A stretch of DNA of 64,000 bases from Bacillota bacterium (GTDB lineage Bacteria; Bacillota; Sulfobacillia; Sulfobacillales; Sulfobacillaceae): NCBI GenBank assembly GCA_021841025.1, contig JAKBWA010000003.1, positions 24,356-88,355 on the forward strand, written 5' to 3'. The notes below the pieces were generated by a model. It saw nothing but the letters and a program-made list of their open reading frames with translations, searched no databases and was not told where the DNA came from. Position 1 is the first letter of the stretch; each line of letters begins with the position of its first letter. Below are positions 61,526 to 64,000 of this stretch, piece by piece. The position numbers were made by a program, and so were the translations under genes.

Positions 61526-63979
61526 ATGGACGTTGCGGATCAAGAAGTAAGGAATCAAATTATTCATGACTTTACCCATAATATCCTTGTCGAAGCGGGA
61601 GCGGGAACGGGCAAGACGACGCTTTTGGTCGAGCGCACGGTGGAGGCCATCGTGGAACAGGGAGTCAGTTTAGAACGCATGGCCTTAATTACGTTTTTGG
61701 AAAATGCGGCTGAAGAAATCAAAATTCGCGTGCGTCGTCGCCTGGAAGAGGTCATAGCGACTCCGGGAATAGACAATCACTCTAAAGGGCGGGCACAACG
61801 GGCCTTACGACAACTGCCTCTAGCGAGTATTACAACGATTCATGGCTTTTCTCTGCGTATTTTGCAAAATCAGGGGCATCATGCTCCCGTCCCCCTCGGT
61901 TTTCGGGTTCTCGATCGTTATCAAAGCGAAAAACTCTTTGATGAGAGTTTTTATCAATGGATCGAGACCGATAGGATGGCTGCCCAACGTGTGGAAACCC
62001 TTTTGAATTATGGGATATCGTTTGAACGGTTTCGGGAAATGGCACAATATCTCAGCACTTTTCCAGATATCCCTGTTTACCACGCTTCAAAGCCCTCGGT
62101 TGAATTCATCGAGGCGTTTGTGGATGAGGCCGATGAATGGCAAGACATTGCTTCTCGCTGTGCGCAGCAGAACGACCCAGGGTTGATCCAAATCCGGGAC
62201 ATTGCCCGCTATCTCCACAATCTGAGCTGGCTAGATCCCCAACAACGGGTGAAGTCTTTGGTGACATGGCATCTTACTGCAGCAAAGGGGAACAAGAAGA
62301 ATTGGAGTCAGGCCGATCGGCTGGCGCAGCAAAAGATATTTGTCAAGTCCTTAAAACAGCAAGTCGACGATTTTAAAGTCCGCGTGGCCGATTATGTTTT
62401 ACAAGAGGTGTTGCAGCTCATGGCGGATCGGTTTTGGCCCTATTGGAAAGAACAAAGATGGCGGCAAGGGTCACTGACTTTTGATGATTTGCTGTGGGAA
62501 ACCCGCGACTTTTTGCGTCAGCATGGTCCGGTCGATGCCTATGATCTTATCATGGTGGACGAATTCCAAGATACCGATGCGCTGCAGGCTGAAATTATTG
62601 TGCGGATGCTGACAAACGACCCGGGACAAGATTGGCGTCAGGCAACCATTGAGCCCGGACGGTTGTTTGTGGTGGGGGATCCTAAGCAGTCGATATACCG
62701 TTTTCGGGGAGCCAACGTTGAAGTTTACCAGTTCATGCGTCGGAAAATAGCCCAAGAAGGCGGCTTGACTTTGTCTATCGTGCAGAACTTTCGCACCCCC
62801 AGGGAGATTGTGGATCCCATAAATAAGCTGTTTCGCGCCAACTGGCCTCATGATTTTGACCCGTCTCGGCCCTATGTAGCCCCATATACACCGCTTGAAC
62901 CGTTCTTTAGCGCTTCCGGGGAGTCTCGCCTGATTGTGCGCGGGGGCTTTGCAGAAAGCCATGTGTATGAACGGCGGACATCTGAAGCGCGTCTCATCGC
63001 GCAGTTGCTCCAAGAAATGGTCTTGGAGCATCCGGTTCCAATCAGAGACGGCAATACCACGCGTCCTGCACGGTTCGGAGACGTGGCTTTGATAGTCCCG
63101 GCACGCAGCGGACTCTATATCTATCAACAAATTCTCGAAAAAGAAGGGATTGCAATAGCCCCCGAAGGGGGCATCAGATTTTTTGAACGCGATGTTATCC
63201 GGGGTGTTCAGCAATTTCTTTCCGCTTTGCGCAATCCTTCCCAGGTTTCTTACACGGTGGGCTGGCTGTTGTCTCCCTGGGTGGGTTTCTCTCTAAAGGA
63301 TCTCGCCAAACACAAGGCGCAGGGAGGAAAGTGGAATTATCTGTTAAAGGATGCGGGTGGGGGTGAGAAGCGACTCACCGACGTTCTCGGCAAGTTGGAA
63401 GAATGGCACCGCAAATGGTGGCAATGGCGAGTGGAAGATCTATTTTGGGAATTATACGACTGGAGTGCTCTCCCATCGGTATTGGCGGAACGTCATGATG
63501 TGGCCAATCTGTCGAATTTGGCCAAGATGGCGGATTTATGCCGTGATTTGGGGGATGAGTGGGGGAATGATGAATTTTGCCGCTGGCTCGAAGGCAAAGT
63601 GAATAATCAGGAACAGGAGGAAGAGGGCCCCTTACCGCAAGAACAGGATGCGGTTCACGTTGTGACGGTGCACAAAAGCAAAGGGCTTGAGTGGCCCTTA
63701 GTCGTCGTAGCCAACTGGAACATGAAGTCGTCTCCCAAGCATTCCGGGATTCGGATCCAATCCGGTTCTGTCGCTTTGGCCCAAGGCAACTTGCGCAGCC
63801 AATTATGGGAAGAATTGGCTCAAGAGGAGCGTTTACGAGCACAAGCGGAAGCCGAGCGCCTTTATTATGTTGCCTTGACCCGGGCTCGGGACTATCTCAT
63901 TGTCATGGATGCATTTTCGAAAAACAATGAGGAGTCCTCCGCTTCCTGGAGTCTCTATAACCTTACCCAAAATTCATAA
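61526..63979 (+). CDS. addA: AddA-like UvrD-family helicase, no C-terminal nuclease in this frame
   Basis: An 817-residue superfamily 1A helicase with all motifs: Walker A EAGAGTGKTTLLVERT, Ia-like TFLENAAEEI, Walker B VDEFQDTD, motif III VGDPKQSIYRFRGAN, motif V VTVHKSKGLEWP and motif VI YYVALTRARDYLIV. Bacillus AddA continues with ~400 residues ending in a nuclease domain. Here a TAA stops the frame ~25 residues after motif VI, 21 bases before the window ends. Either it is a nuclease-less helicase, or the nuclease part is in a following frame outside the window. ATG 61526 follows GAAGGGAAAG. Confidence 0.85.
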   Translation: MDVADQEVRNQIIHDFTHNILVEAGAGTGKTTLLVERTVEAIVEQGVSLERMALITFLENAAEEIKIRVRRRLEEVIATPGIDNHSKGRAQRALRQLPLASITTIHGFSLRILQNQGHHAPVPLGFRVLDRYQSEKLFDESFYQWIETDRMAAQRVETLLNYGISFERFREMAQYLSTFPDIPVYHASKPSVEFIEAFVDEADEWQDIASRCAQQNDPGLIQIRDIARYLHNLSWLDPQQRVKSLVTWHLTAAKGNKKNWSQADRLAQQKIFVKSLKQQVDDFKVRVADYVLQEVLQLMADRFWPYWKEQRWRQGSLTFDDLLWETRDFLRQHGPVDAYDLIMVDEFQDTDALQAEIIVRMLTNDPGQDWRQATIEPGRLFVVGDPKQSIYRFRGANVEVYQFMRRKIAQEGGLTLSIVQNFRTPREIVDPINKLFRANWPHDFDPSRPYVAPYTPLEPFFSASGESRLIVRGGFAESHVYERRTSEARLIAQLLQEMVLEHPVPIRDGNTTRPARFGDVALIVPARSGLYIYQQILEKEGIAIAPEGGIRFFERDVIRGVQQFLSALRNPSQVSYTVGWLLSPWVGFSLKDLAKHKAQGGKWNYLLKDAGGGEKRLTDVLGKLEEWHRKWWQWRVEDLFWELYDWSALPSVLAERHDVANLSNLAKMADLCRDLGDEWGNDEFCRWLEGKVNNQEQEEEGPLPQEQDAVHVVTVHKSKGLEWPLVVVANWNMKSSPKHSGIRIQSGSVALAQGNLRSQLWEELAQEERLRAQAEAERLYYVALTRARDYLIVMDAFSKNNEESSASWSLYNLTQNS

Positions 63980-64000
63980 CACAGCCGAAGATCACCATAA

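Noticed and set aside
61162..61569. 135-codon frame bridging the AddB-like and AddA-like genes
   Set aside because: Overlaps both genes out of frame and has no SD.
1..64000. CRISPR arrays, rRNA genes, intact insertion sequences, prophage or integrase genes
   Set aside because: No regularly spaced repeats, rRNA segments, transposase or integrase motifs were seen on either strand.

Overview
The window (about 50% GC) looks like a chromosomal segment of an endospore-forming, acidophilic Firmicute, most probably Sulfobacillus or a close relative. The evidence is a sporulation gene backbone (spoVG, fin, spoVT, yabP, yabQ, spoIIE), very frequent TTG and GTG starts behind strong Shine-Dalgarno (SD) sequences, a blue-copper protein next to a heme-copper oxidase, and two secreted beta-propeller proteins of the kind that includes tetrathionate hydrolase. 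The genus is an inference from gene content.

Backbone. Gene order follows the Bacillus subtilis purR-to-ftsH region: purR, spoVG, glmU, prs, pth, fin, mfd, spoVT, a SpoVB/YabM flippase, mazG (yabN), hup, rqcP (yabO), yabP, yabQ, divIC, yabR, then spoIIE, tilS and ftsH. A sigma-H-like promoter precedes spoVG and a sigma-G-like promoter precedes spoVT, as in Bacillus. Threonine dehydratase sits where Bacillus has yabJ (ridA).

Insertions. (1) 11.1-15.0 kb: an amino-acid permease and hemL. (2) 20.4-33.3 kb: tRNA-Leu, a PBP2-type transpeptidase, a thioesterase, a HAD phosphatase, aspartokinase, a small membrane protein, a hemerythrin-like protein, a globin-coupled diguanylate cyclase, a decayed MFS transporter, a secreted PQQ-type propeller, manC and galU. 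(3) 37.4-51.8 kb, between tilS and ftsH where hprT is expected: a broken peptide-binding lipoprotein, a cupredoxin and cytochrome oxidase operon, four regulators, and a second secreted propeller. Three of the regulators carry a PAS-like domain with an identically spaced three-cysteine motif.

Right end. ftsH is followed by the M16 peptidase pair yfmF/yfmH, hutH, a Cof-type HAD phosphatase, and a compact AddB-like nuclease next to an AddA-like helicase that stops just after helicase motif VI.

Most interesting leads: the three-cysteine PAS regulators beside the oxidase (one fused to four homing-endonuclease-associated repeats), a DnaA-box cluster before divIC, three genes where the SD points to an ACG start codon, and the twin TetH-like propellers. 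No CRISPR array, rRNA, intact insertion sequence or phage was seen.
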